Source of the DNA: Nocardia asteroides
GTDB lineage: Bacteria > Actinomycetota > Actinomycetes > Mycobacteriales > Mycobacteriaceae
Length of the DNA: 64,000 nt
Direction of reading: 5' to 3'
NCBI RefSeq assembly: GCF_900637185.1
Contig: NZ_LR134352.1
Location: 1,984,001-2,048,000 of the forward strand
Shown one piece after another: positions 51,400 through 59,617 of this stretch. The notes beneath the pieces were generated by a model. It made no database searches, was not told the origin of the DNA, and worked only from the letters and a program-made list of their open reading frames with translations. Position numbers and translations under genes: made by a program. How positions within the stretch are numbered: the first letter of the stretch is position 1; each line of letters opens with the position of its first letter.

Positions 51400-52374
51400 T
51401 CACGCGGCGAGAGTCCGGTCGACCGCCGCCAGAATGCGATCGGGGTCGGGCAGGTGGTGCTTTTCGAGCTTAGCCGGGGGGTAGGGGATGTCGTAGCCAC
51501 CGACGCGCAGCACGGGAGCCTCCAGGTGATAGAAGCAGCGTTCGGTGATCCGAGCCGCGATCTCGGCGCCGAGCCCGGCGAACACCGGCGCCTCGTGCAC
51601 GATCACCAGCCTGCCGGTCTTGTCGACCGACTCCGCGATGGTGTCGACGTCGATCGGCGAGAGGCTGCGCAGATCGATCACCTCCAGCGAATGTCCCTCC
51701 TCGGCCGCGATCTTCGCCGCCGTCAGCGCGGTGGCGACGGTGCCGCCGTAGGCCACCACGGTCGCGTCGGCGCCGCGGGTGCACACCCGGGCGCGGTGCA
51801 GCGGCAGGTCCGGATCACCGTCGAAATCGACGTCGGCCTTGTCCCAGTAGCGGCGTTTCGGTTCGAAGAACACCACCGGGTCGTCGAGCGCGATGGCTTG
51901 GCGGATCATCGAATACGCGTCGGCGGGGGTGCTCGGCGAGACCACCCGCAGGCCCGCGGTGTGCGCGAAATACACCTCCGGCGATTCGGAGTGATGCTCC
52001 ACCGCGCCGATGCCGCCGCCGAACGGGATGCGAATCGTCAACGGCGCCTTCACCTTGCCGCCGGTGCGGTAGTGGATCTTGGCGACCTGGGACACGATCT
52101 GGTCGAAGGCCGGATAGACGAAGCCGTCGAACTGGATCTCCACCACCGGGCGGTAGCCGCGCAGCGCCATGCCGAATGCCGTTCCCACGATGCCGGATTC
52201 GGCCAGCGGGGTGTCGATCACCCGGTTGTCGCCGAAGTCCTTCTGCAAGGTGTCGGTCACCCGGAACACGCCGCCGAGCCTGCCGATGTCCTCGCCGAGC
52301 AGCACCACCTTGGCGTCGTCTTCCATGGCGCGGCGCAGGCCGGTGTTGAGGGCGGCGGCGAAGGTGGTGATCAT
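51400..52374 (-). CDS. bkdB: branched-chain 2-oxoacid dehydrogenase E1 beta subunit
   Basis: The ATG at 52374 gives 324 residues. VVLLGEDIGRLGGVFRVTDTLQKDFG, RVIDTPLAESGIVGTAFGMALRGYRPVVEIQF and the C-terminal GYDIPYPPAKLEKHHLPDPDRI are typical of the Bkd/pyruvate E1 beta chain. With E1 alpha it forms the thiamine-diphosphate decarboxylase. It overlaps the E1 alpha stop (ATGA) and is followed by E2. Confidence 0.94.
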   Translation of the reverse strand: MITTFAAALNTGLRRAMEDDAKVVLLGEDIGRLGGVFRVTDTLQKDFGDNRVIDTPLAESGIVGTAFGMALRGYRPVVEIQFDGFVYPAFDQIVSQVAKIHYRTGGKVKAPLTIRIPFGGGIGAVEHHSESPEVYFAHTAGLRVVSPSTPADAYSMIRQAIALDDPVVFFEPKRRYWDKADVDFDGDPDLPLHRARVCTRGADATVVAYGGTVATALTAAKIAAEEGHSLEVIDLRSLSPIDVDTIAESVDKTGRLVIVHEAPVFAGLGAEIAARITERCFYHLEAPVLRVGGYDIPYPPAKLEKHHLPDPDRILAAVDRTLAA

Positions 52375-53453
52375 GACTGCGCTCCTTCGGCGAGGTGGGC
52401 CGCGAACTGCCTGGCCTCCTCGGCCAGCAGGGGGTGCTCGGTGGCGTAGACGTTGTCGAACATGCGCAGGGGATCCGGGTCGGGCATCTCGGTGGTGGCG
52501 GTGCGCACGCGGCGGGCCACGTCGTCGGCGGTCTCGGTGACCCGGCGTTGGAACTCCGGGTCGAGCAGGCCCTCGCGGTCGAGCAGCAGGCGCAGGCGTT
52601 CGGTCGGGTCGCGGTGTTCCCAGTACTCGGTGTCGGCGGCGGTGCGGTAGCGGCTCGGGTCGTCGGCGGTGGTGTGCGGGCCCATCCGGTAGGTCATCGC
52701 CTCGACGAAGGTGGGGCCGCCGCCGGTGCGGGCGCGTTCCACCGCCTGCCGGGTGACGGCGAGCACCGCGAGTACGTCGTTGCCGTCCACCTGTACGCCC
52801 GGGATCCCGTAGCCGTCGGCCCGGCGGACCAGCGGCACGTGACTCTGCACCGCGACCGGTTCGCTGATCGCCCACTGGTTGTTCTGGCAGAAGAACACCA
52901 CCGGCGCGCTCCAGGCCGCCGCGAACCCGAGTGCCTCGGCGATGTCGCCCTGGCTGGTCGCGCCGTCGCCGAAGTAGGCGATGGTGGCCATGTCGGCGCC
53001 GTCCAGATGCGCGGCGTAGGCGTAACCGGTGGCGTGCAGACCCTGCGAGCCGACCACGATGTTGGCGTTGGTCATGTTCACCGAGTCCGGGTCCCAGCAG
53101 TGGTGGGCCACGCCGCGCCACAGGGTGGTGAGCTGTTCGGGCGCGACGCCCCGGCAGTAGGCCACCGCCGTCTCGCGGTAGGAGCAGAACACGTAGTCGT
53201 CGGGGTGCAGGGCGTGCGCCGAGCCCACCTGGGCGGCCTCCTGGCCGAGCAGCGGCGGCCACAGACCGAGCTGGCCCTGACGTTGCAGCGCGGTGGCCTC
53301 GAGATCGATGCGGCGGGTGACGACCATGTCCTGATAGAGCTGCCGCAATCGTTCGGCATCGACATCGGCCACCAGGGCGGCGTGTTCCCGATCGAACACG
53401 CGTCTGCCGTCCGGCTGAACCAGCTGGACCGGGTAGGTCTGCTTCTCCGGCAT
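52371..53453 (-). CDS. bkdA: branched-chain 2-oxoacid dehydrogenase E1 alpha subunit
   Basis: The ATG at 53453 is preferred because GAGGAGG precedes it; the product is 360 residues. The thiamine-diphosphate motif runs from IAYFGDGATSQGDIAEALGFAAAW to NNQWAIS (GDG...NN). VDGNDVLAVLAVTRQAVERAR and TYRMGPHTTADDPSRYR complete the E1 alpha signature. The operon (E1 alpha, E1 beta, E2) oxidises the 2-oxoacids of Val, Leu and Ile to branched acyl-CoAs, which prime branched fatty acids. E3 is not encoded nearby. Confidence 0.94.
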   Translation of the reverse strand: MPEKQTYPVQLVQPDGRRVFDREHAALVADVDAERLRQLYQDMVVTRRIDLEATALQRQGQLGLWPPLLGQEAAQVGSAHALHPDDYVFCSYRETAVAYCRGVAPEQLTTLWRGVAHHCWDPDSVNMTNANIVVGSQGLHATGYAYAAHLDGADMATIAYFGDGATSQGDIAEALGFAAAWSAPVVFFCQNNQWAISEPVAVQSHVPLVRRADGYGIPGVQVDGNDVLAVLAVTRQAVERARTGGGPTFVEAMTYRMGPHTTADDPSRYRTAADTEYWEHRDPTERLRLLLDREGLLDPEFQRRVTETADDVARRVRTATTEMPDPDPLRMFDNVYATEHPLLAEEARQFAAHLAEGAQS

Positions 53454-53506
53454 CGAGATCGCCTCCTCACCACCGTGCCTTGTGGGCTGGTGCAAGTACG
53501 ACAATC

Positions 53507-53532
53507 GCTGAGTGCGATGTGTATCACTCAGC
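53507..53532. promoter_or_regulatory. Lrp-type operator candidate between bkdA and the regulator gene
   Basis: GCTGAGTG (53507-53514) and CACTCAGC (53525-53532) are perfect inverted arms separated by 10 bases. They lie in the 170-bp gap between the divergent bkdA and Lrp-family genes. The size fits a dimer site of an AsnC/Lrp protein and could serve both promoters. Confidence 0.65.
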
Positions 53533-53623
53533 ATCCACGATAAAGCCGTCTGCGCAAGCGACCGACACGGCGGTGCGCAGAATGCGCGGTCTGGACCCGT
53601 CGAGCGCTGTCATACTGCGTTGT

Positions 53624-54115
53624 ATGACCAGTCGCGAACCCGACGTGACCCTCGACGCGACCGACGCCCGATTGCTGCGCGAACTCATCGCCAACCCCCG
53701 GGCCACCGGGGTGGAGCTGGCCGCGCGCCTCGGCTTGTCGCGCAACACCGTGCAGGCGCGGCTGGCGCGCTGGGACAGCGGCGGTGTCCTCGGCAGCTTC
53801 GAGCGCCGGGTGGAACCGCGCGCCCTCGGCTATCCGCTGGCAGCCTTCGTCGCGGTGGTCGTCGACCAGCACCAGCTCGACGCGGTCGTCGACGAGCTGG
53901 CCGACGTCCCCGAGGTCACCGAGGTCTGCGGCATGACCGGCTCCACCGACCTCACCGTCCGCATCGTCGCCCGCGACGCCGACGACCTCTACCGCATCGC
54001 GGGCCAGATCCTCAAGATCCCCGGCGTCGAACGCACCAACATGGCCCTGGTCATGCGCGAACTCGTCGGCCCCCGCACCGCCCCCCTCCTCGACCGCCTG
54101 GCCGGCCCGGGGTGA
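53624..54115 (+). CDS. Lrp/AsnC-family regulator, probable bkd regulator
   Basis: The ATG at 53624 gives 163 residues. The N-terminal winged helix is LDATDARLLRELIANPRATGVELAARLGLSRNTVQARLARWDSGG. The C-terminal ~80 residues are the RAM effector domain (AAFVAVVVDQHQLDAVVDELADVPEVTEVCGMTGSTDLTVRIVARD). Divergent position to bkdABC suggests control by branched-chain amino acids, as with BkdR. Confidence 0.92.
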   Translation: MTSREPDVTLDATDARLLRELIANPRATGVELAARLGLSRNTVQARLARWDSGGVLGSFERRVEPRALGYPLAAFVAVVVDQHQLDAVVDELADVPEVTEVCGMTGSTDLTVRIVARDADDLYRIAGQILKIPGVERTNMALVMRELVGPRTAPLLDRLAGPG

Positions 54116-54122
54116 GTATCCT

Positions 54123-54153
54123 TAACGCGTGGCGTTATTAACGCAATGCGTTA
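54123..54153. promoter_or_regulatory. double operator of the HigBA toxin-antitoxin pair
   Basis: Two inverted repeats with the same arms lie just upstream of the toxin gene: AACGC-GTG-GCGTT at 54124-54136 and AACGC-AAT-GCGTT at 54140-54152, each flanked by T and A to give TTAACGC/GCGTTA. They are 16 bp apart centre to centre. Such paired palindromes are typical autoregulatory sites of the HigA antitoxin. Confidence 0.85.
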
Positions 54154-54163
54154 TCCTGGGTAG

Positions 54164-54445
54164 GTGATCAGGTCATTCGGAGACCGGGACACTGAGCGTT
54201 TGTGGCATCGCGAGCATGTGAAGACGTTCGATTCCCGGATCCTCCGGGTGGCGTTGCGCAAGCTCGCGATTTTGGACGCTGCGGTGTCGCTGGGCGAGCT
54301 TCGTGTTCCGCCGGGCAACCGGCTGGAGGCGTTGAAGGGGAATCGCAAAGGGCAATACAGCCTTCGGATCAACGAGCAGTGGAGAATCTGTTTCGTCTGG
54401 ACCGATGCGGGACCCGAACAGGTGGCGATCGTGGACTACCACTGA
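54164..54445 (+). CDS. higB: HigB/RelE-type toxin
   Basis: The GTG at 54164 gives 93 residues of the RelE/HigB toxin family (ribosome-dependent mRNA interferase). Typical blocks are LRKLAILDAA, LRVPPGNRLEALKGNRKGQYSLRINEQWRICFVW and the final VAIVDYH, with the basic and aromatic active-site residues and the terminal Tyr-His. It precedes its antitoxin, the normal HigBA order, with a 13-bp gap. Confidence 0.92.
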   Translation: MIRSFGDRDTERLWHREHVKTFDSRILRVALRKLAILDAAVSLGELRVPPGNRLEALKGNRKGQYSLRINEQWRICFVWTDAGPEQVAIVDYH

Positions 54446-54458
54446 AGGAGGTGGCGAC

Positions 54459-54752
54459 ATGGGCAAACTGGCTCCGGTGCATCCCGGTGAGGTGCTGAAG
54501 GAAGACTTCATCGAGCCGCTCGGCATCACTCAGCATCGAGTCGCGGTGGCGATCGGTGTGCCCCCGCGCAGGATCAACGAGATCGTGCACGGCAAGCGGC
54601 GCATCACCGCGGACACGGCCCTGCGCCTCGGGCGCTACTTCGGCACCAGCGACATCTTCTGGCTGAACCTCCAGAATCGCTACGACCTCGAGATCGAGCG
54701 CGACGCGATCGGTGCCGCCTTGGCAGCCATTCAGCCGTTGCGCGTGGCGTAG
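54459..54752 (+). CDS. higA: HigA-type antitoxin (XRE family)
   Basis: The ATG at 54459 follows GAAGGAGG and gives 97 residues. HPGEVLKEDFIEPLGITQHRVAVAIGVPPRRINEIVHGKRRITADTALRLGRYFG is the VapI/HigA helix-turn-helix domain. The FWLNLQNRYDLE segment is the usual dimer and toxin-binding end. It neutralises the upstream toxin and should bind the paired palindromes at 54123-54153. Confidence 0.93.
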   Translation: MGKLAPVHPGEVLKEDFIEPLGITQHRVAVAIGVPPRRINEIVHGKRRITADTALRLGRYFGTSDIFWLNLQNRYDLEIERDAIGAALAAIQPLRVA

Positions 54753-54893
54753 CGATCCGAGTCGGGCGGCAGCCGATCGGGGCCGTCGGGCGAATACCGG
54801 CCATGGGCGGCACCTGTCGGTGTGCAGTCGTACTGTTGAAGGCGCAATCACGCTGTAGCGCTTTACTATCGAGTGCGATCTGGAGGGGCGGTT

Positions 54894-56513
54894 GTGGGGT
54901 CGAAACGGGGCTTTTTCCAAGAGCTGGAACACCGGCAGCGATTGGCCGAACAGGCCGAGGCTCGGCAGCAGCGCGCGTTGGAACGGGAACGCAAACAAGC
55001 GGAGCGAGCTGTCGCCGGGTACCAGAGGCAGGCTCGAGCCGACTACATCGAGTCGCGCAAGCACAATGTCGAGAAAGTCAATCGCAGCTTGGCGGAGTGG
55101 GTTGAGACGCTCACGTCGTTGTTGACAGGCGGTCTCGATTACCCGGTAGAGGTTGACCTTGGCAGGCACCGGAGTCGGTTGGTCGCTCCCGTGCTGGACC
55201 TCGGCGTCTACGCCCGGGCTGAACCCGCGCCGCAGTGGGATGAGCCCGAGATCCCGAGCAAGCTGGCACGGATGTTCGGTGGCGCTCAACGTCATCGAAC
55301 GCGAGTGGACGAAGCTCGCGCCCAATTCGAGGCCGAGAGGCGAGCCCACCAGATCAGAGAGGCCGACCGCCGAGCGGCGGCGGCGCGCGAAGCGGCAGAA
55401 CACGACGTGCGGCTCGAGGAATGGGAACGTCAGGTCGCGGCGGAGAACGCGGCTGTCGACGCACGGGCGGCGGGGATCGGCGACCGCCACCCCGATGACG
55501 TCATCTGGCTCGCCGGCGAGGCACTGGCTCAGTTGGCGTTGCCCGCCCAGTTCCCGCGGGCTGTCGAGGTTGCCTTCGATCCGCGTGCGGAGCTGCTCGT
55601 TGTGCGGTTCGAGCTCCCGCCACACACGATCGTCCCTGAGCAGCGTGAATTCCGGTACATCGCTACGAAAGACGAGGAACGCGCGGTTGCGCGTACGAAG
55701 GCCCAGCTCAGCGACCTCTACCGGGAAACCATCGCGCAGACCGCGCTGCTCGCGATTCGCGCATTGTTCGGTGCGGACCAGGCGGTCCAGTCCGTCCATC
55801 TCGATGGCTATGTGCAACGTCGTGACCCGGCGACGGGCGCGCTCGACGCCCCGACGATCATCAGCACCACCGTCGAACGAGAACAGATGCCCTCGGATGA
55901 GAACTTGCGTCATGTCGAACCTCAGGCGTGCCTCCGCAGCTTCGACACGCTGATCTCTGCGCACCCGTACGAGGTCGAACCCATCGCGTCGACCCTGGAT
56001 TTCGATTGGGGCCGATATCGGTTCGCCAAGGAGTTCGATGCCGCCGCGACACTCGACTCACGCCCGGATCTCATGGCCATGTCGCCCACCGAGTTCGAGC
56101 ACCTCGTGCGGCAGCTTTTCCAAGCGCAGGGTGCCGAGGGTTGGACGACGCAGCAATCCAACGACGATGGTGTCGATGCGGTGATCGCGAAAAGGACGCC
56201 GCTGGTCGGTGGATTGTCGATCGTCCAAGCGAAGCAATATCAGCGCGTCATCGGCGTGAATCACCTCCGTGAGCTCGCGGGGACGATCGAGGAGAAGAAG
56301 GCTGCGTGGGGGATCCTGATAACCACGTCCTGGTTCACCAGCGGATGCGCGAAGAAGGCGCGTGAGCACGGGCGCATGGAGTTGATCGATGGCCAGCAGC
56401 TTGTTCCGCTCATCAAAGAACATCTCGGCAAGGATGTCGTGATCGGCATCAGGCGGCCGCGGCCGCCGCGCAACAACCCACCCCCACTCGTCGACCCCAG
56501 CTCGACGCCATAG
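54894..56513 (+). CDS. Mrr-like restriction endonuclease with coiled-coil N-terminus
   Basis: The GTG at 54894 is preferred because GGAGGGG lies 7 bases upstream; the product is 539 residues. Residues 1-75 are a charged coiled coil (QELEHRQRLAEQAEARQQRA..), followed by a Glu/Arg-rich helical region to about 190. The C-terminal ~130 residues are an Mrr_cat domain: MSPTEFEHLVRQLFQ, DDGVDAVIA, LSIVQAKQY (the D...QAK nuclease core) and WGILITTSWFTSGCAKKARE. Mrr enzymes cut modified DNA. The neighbouring HigBA pair makes a small defence-like cluster. No methyltransferase is adjacent. Confidence 0.85.
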   Translation: MGSKRGFFQELEHRQRLAEQAEARQQRALERERKQAERAVAGYQRQARADYIESRKHNVEKVNRSLAEWVETLTSLLTGGLDYPVEVDLGRHRSRLVAPVLDLGVYARAEPAPQWDEPEIPSKLARMFGGAQRHRTRVDEARAQFEAERRAHQIREADRRAAAAREAAEHDVRLEEWERQVAAENAAVDARAAGIGDRHPDDVIWLAGEALAQLALPAQFPRAVEVAFDPRAELLVVRFELPPHTIVPEQREFRYIATKDEERAVARTKAQLSDLYRETIAQTALLAIRALFGADQAVQSVHLDGYVQRRDPATGALDAPTIISTTVEREQMPSDENLRHVEPQACLRSFDTLISAHPYEVEPIASTLDFDWGRYRFAKEFDAAATLDSRPDLMAMSPTEFEHLVRQLFQAQGAEGWTTQQSNDDGVDAVIAKRTPLVGGLSIVQAKQYQRVIGVNHLRELAGTIEEKKAAWGILITTSWFTSGCAKKAREHGRMELIDGQQLVPLIKEHLGKDVVIGIRRPRPPRNNPPPLVDPSSTP

Positions 56514-56657
56514 CCCTGCAATCCTGTCTGCCGGCGAGAGCGATCGTCGAATGACGCCATGCCGTGATCTCTTGCGCAGTATGGGCGGCCGTGCGACGCT
56601 ATGCGGTTGCGCGTGAGCCGATTCGGTGGCTTCGTGCCCTGGAATCAGGTGGGACGC

Positions 56658-57176
56658 ATGATGAAACGGCAGTTGTTCGTGGTGGTCGCGGTGGTGGGCT
56701 CGGTGGTGCTCGCTGGGTGTGAGGGTGGGGGGTCGACGAGTTCGGCCGGCACGTCGTCGAGGTCGACCACGTCGGCGTCGGCGGCGCCCGTCGTGCCGCC
56801 CGCGCCGGTGCTGAACCGGCGCGCGGACAACGGTGAGATCGTGCAGCAGGACGGGTTGTCGGGGGCGGGGACCCTGCGGATCGACAACGGCAACAGCGCC
56901 GACTTCGCCGTGGTGGTGACCAACGGCAATCCCGCCGCGCCGCAGGCGATCATCTACGTGCAGGGCAATTCCGAGGCCACGCTCAGCGGCATCGACGGCA
57001 CCTACTACGTGTATCTGAAGACCGGAACCGACTGGGATCAGGCCACGCTCGGGTTCACCCGGGACCGCAAGTTCCAGAAGTTCGACGACCCCTTCGACGC
57101 CGGCTCGGACTGGGAGATCACCCTGCAGCCCTCGATCGGCGGCAATGCCAGCACCAGCAGCGTGCCCGCGTTCTGA
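56658..57176 (+). CDS. small lipoprotein, function unknown
   Basis: The ATG at 56658 (or 56661) gives 172 residues. FVVVAVVGSVVLAGC is a lipoprotein signal with the Cys near residue 22. A Ser/Thr-rich linker follows (STSSAGTSSRSTTSASAAP), then a compact domain (NGEIVQQDGLSGAGTLRIDNGNSADFAVVV...DWEITLQPSIGG) with a beta-sandwich-like pattern. The family is not recognised. It converges on the BenE gene with a 3-bp gap. It is likely anchored to the outer face of the plasma membrane. Confidence 0.75.
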   Translation: MMKRQLFVVVAVVGSVVLAGCEGGGSTSSAGTSSRSTTSASAAPVVPPAPVLNRRADNGEIVQQDGLSGAGTLRIDNGNSADFAVVVTNGNPAAPQAIIYVQGNSEATLSGIDGTYYVYLKTGTDWDQATLGFTRDRKFQKFDDPFDAGSDWEITLQPSIGGNASTSSVPAF

Positions 57177-57179
57177 GCG

Positions 57180-58376
57180 TCACGGCAGGACCCGCCGGAC
57201 CACGAGTCCGGCGACCAGCGCCCAGAAGGCGCCACCGATGCCGAACAGGGTGGTGCCGGACGCGGCCACCAGGAAGGTGACCAGTCCGGCCATCCGGTGC
57301 TCGGGGTCGCTGAGCGCGCCGGTGAGCGCGGCGGCGAGGGTCGCCAGCAGCGCCAGGCCCGCCACGGTTTCGAGGGTGCCCGCGGGGGCGGCGGCGATCA
57401 GGGTGACCAGGGCGGCGGACGCGAGCCCGAGGATCAGATAGCTGCCGCCCGCGGTGGCGGCGGCGATCCAGCGGCGCTTCGGGTCCGGGCTCGCGCTCGG
57501 CGCCGCCGACAGCGCCGCGCTGATCGCGGCGAGGTTGATCGCGTGCCCGCCCGCCGCGGCGCCCGCGATGGTGCCGACGCCGGTGACCAGCATCGACGCC
57601 CGCCACGGCACCTGATAGTCGAACGAGCGCATCACGGCAACGCCCGGGATGTTCTGCGAGGCCATCGTCACGATGTAGAGCGGCACGGCGATGCCGATGA
57701 TCGCCTGCCAATGCCATTGCGGCACGGTCAATTCCACCGTCGGGACCATGGCGGCCGGCTCCAGGTGCCGATGGCCGACCGCGATGTAGATCCCCGTCCC
57801 GATCGCCGCGGTGGCGAAGGCGACCAGCACCGCCCACTTCGGCGCGAACCGTTGCAGCACCAGCCATACCAGGATGACCGGCACCACCACGGCGGGCGAG
57901 GTGCGCAGCGCCTGCACCGGCGCCAGGCACAGCGGCACGAGGACCCCGGCCAGCATCGCCTGCGCGATCGGCACCGGGATCGCCGCGACCAGCGACCCGA
58001 GTCGCTGCCACAACCCGGTGATCACGATCAGCACGCCCGTCACCCCGAACGCGGCGACCGCGCCCGGCCACCCACCGGCCACCAGCCCGGTGCTCGCCAG
58101 CAGTGCCGCCCCCGGTGTCGACCAGGCCAGCGTGATCGGGATCCGGTACCGGAAACTCAGCAGCAGAATCCCGATGCCCTGGGTGAAACACAGGATCATC
58201 AGGCCCGATGCCGCCTGCGCCGGGCTCGCGCCCACCGCCCGCAGTCCACTGAGCACCACCGCGAACGAACTGGTGAACCCGACCAGCGCGGTGATCGCCC
58301 CCGCCCCGAGCGGCTGACCGATCCCGCTCCGCGCCTCGGCGGCCTCATCGGGTGACGTGGTGGTGACCTGCGACAT
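57180..58376 (-). CDS. BenE/YdcO-family benzoate:proton symporter-like transporter
   Basis: The ATG at 58376 gives 398 residues with about twelve hydrophobic segments. YRIPITLAWSTPGAALLAST near residue 80 and VYxVTMASQNIPGVAVMRSFDYQVPWRASMLVTGVGTIAGAAAGGHAINLAAISAAL are conserved BenE blocks. Members import benzoate or related aromatic acids; no benzoate catabolic gene is next to it. The gene is divergent from the rhodanese gene. Confidence 0.9.
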   Translation of the reverse strand: MSQVTTTSPDEAAEARSGIGQPLGAGAITALVGFTSSFAVVLSGLRAVGASPAQAASGLMILCFTQGIGILLLSFRYRIPITLAWSTPGAALLASTGLVAGGWPGAVAAFGVTGVLIVITGLWQRLGSLVAAIPVPIAQAMLAGVLVPLCLAPVQALRTSPAVVVPVILVWLVLQRFAPKWAVLVAFATAAIGTGIYIAVGHRHLEPAAMVPTVELTVPQWHWQAIIGIAVPLYIVTMASQNIPGVAVMRSFDYQVPWRASMLVTGVGTIAGAAAGGHAINLAAISAALSAAPSASPDPKRRWIAAATAGGSYLILGLASAALVTLIAAAPAGTLETVAGLALLATLAAALTGALSDPEHRMAGLVTFLVAASGTTLFGIGGAFWALVAGLVVRRVLP

Positions 58377-58591
58377 TGTGCCGATGATGCCCGCCGAGCC
58401 CCCGGCTGTCGCCTGCCAGTGCCGCGAAAGTGGCCTGATCGAAGCCTGCCAGTTGCCGATACCAGGGCTGTGTAGCCCGTCGAGGCGAACGCGGGCCCGT
58501 TCGGACCCCGGGGAGAGGCGAGTTCGGACGCGCGACCGGGCGGTCCTCAGTAGGGTGGCGGCAGCGGTTTCGACGGCGATGAGGAGTGGGC

Positions 58592-59410
58592 GTGGGCGCG
58601 GTGTTGATCTCCCCGGAAGGGCTCCGGGAAGAACTGGCGGACAGGAAGATCCATCTGCTCGATGTGCGGTGGGCACTGGGGGATCCGGACGGGCCGCAGC
58701 ACTATCTGGACGGGCATATTCCCGGCGCGGTGTTCGTCGACCTGGAGACCGAACTGGCCGCCGCGCCCTCGCCCGCGCGCGGCAGGCATCCGCTGCCCGA
58801 TCCGGGGACCTTCGAGAAGTGCGCGCGCAGTTGGGGTCTGAGCGCGGGTGAACCGGTGGTCGTCTACGACGCGACCGGGGGCATGGCCGCCGCCAGGGCA
58901 TGGTGGCTGCTCCGCTGGGCCGGGGTCGAGGACGTGCGCATCCTGGACGGCGGCCTGCCCGCCTGGATCGCGTCGGGCGGCGAGCCGGCCACCGGCGCCG
59001 AGGCCGACCCGGAACCCGGCGACCTCGTGGTGCGCCCCGGCGCGCTGCCGGTGATCGACGCCGACGCGGCGGGCAGCTGGTCGGGCGTCCTTCTCGACGC
59101 CAGGGCCGGCGAACGCTACCGCGGCGAAGTGGAACCCGTCGACCCCCAGGCCGGCCACATCCCCGGCGCCGTGAGCGCCCCGACCACCGAGAACCTGGAC
59201 CCCACCGGCCGCTTCCGCACCCCGGACGACCTGCGCGCCCGTTTCGCCGCCTACGGCGACGGCCCGGTCGCCGTCTACTGCGGCTCCGGTGTCACCGCCG
59301 CCCACCAGATCGCGGCCCTCGCCGTCGCAGGCATCCCCGCCGCCCTCTACCCGGGCTCCTGGTCCCAATGGTCCAACGACCCCAAGCGCCGGGTCGCCAC
59401 CGGCGCCTGA
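58592..59410 (+). CDS. thiosulfate/3-mercaptopyruvate sulfurtransferase (tandem rhodanese)
   Basis: The GTG at 58592 (GAGGAG upstream; GTG 58586 is possible) gives 272 residues. There are two rhodanese domains. The first (about 10-120) includes HLLDVRWALGDPDG and GHIPGAVFVDLETELA. The second (about 155-270) has LLDARAGERYRGEVEPVDPQAGHIPGA and the catalytic loop VYCGSGVTA (Cys near residue 230). The CGSGVTA loop is the sequence common in SseA/MST-type enzymes. The protein is cytoplasmic. Confidence 0.93.
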   Translation: MGAVLISPEGLREELADRKIHLLDVRWALGDPDGPQHYLDGHIPGAVFVDLETELAAAPSPARGRHPLPDPGTFEKCARSWGLSAGEPVVVYDATGGMAAARAWWLLRWAGVEDVRILDGGLPAWIASGGEPATGAEADPEPGDLVVRPGALPVIDADAAGSWSGVLLDARAGERYRGEVEPVDPQAGHIPGAVSAPTTENLDPTGRFRTPDDLRARFAAYGDGPVAVYCGSGVTAAHQIAALAVAGIPAALYPGSWSQWSNDPKRRVATGA

Positions 59411-59419
59411 GCTCCCGGG

Positions 59420-59617
59420 CCCCTTCCAGACGGTCACACCCGGGCCACACAGCATCGCGATGTCGTCGGGGTCGGAGGTGAGGATCACCGCCGGGCCCGG
59501 CGCCGCCAACGCGGTGGCGCTCACCATCGCGTCGATCGCGTATTCGTGGCCGTGCGCTCCGGCGGCGCCGAGCAGAAGGTCGCGGCGCCCGATGTCCTCG
59601 GGTGCCGGGTGGTTGGT
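59420..59617 (-). pseudogene. C-terminal relic of a PIN-domain (VapC-like) toxin
   Basis: Reading leftward immediately after the TGA of the nuclease lipoprotein, the frame encodes DLLLGAAGAHGHEYAIDAMVSATA and then AVILTSDPDDIAMLCGPGVTVWKG. This is the C-terminal half of a PIN domain (family pattern DAxVxAxA...VLTSDPxDL..L). There is no start codon or N-terminal acidic active site upstream, and the frame runs into the antisense of the rhodanese gene without its own stop. It is therefore a truncated remnant. No VapB antitoxin is visible. Confidence 0.6.
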
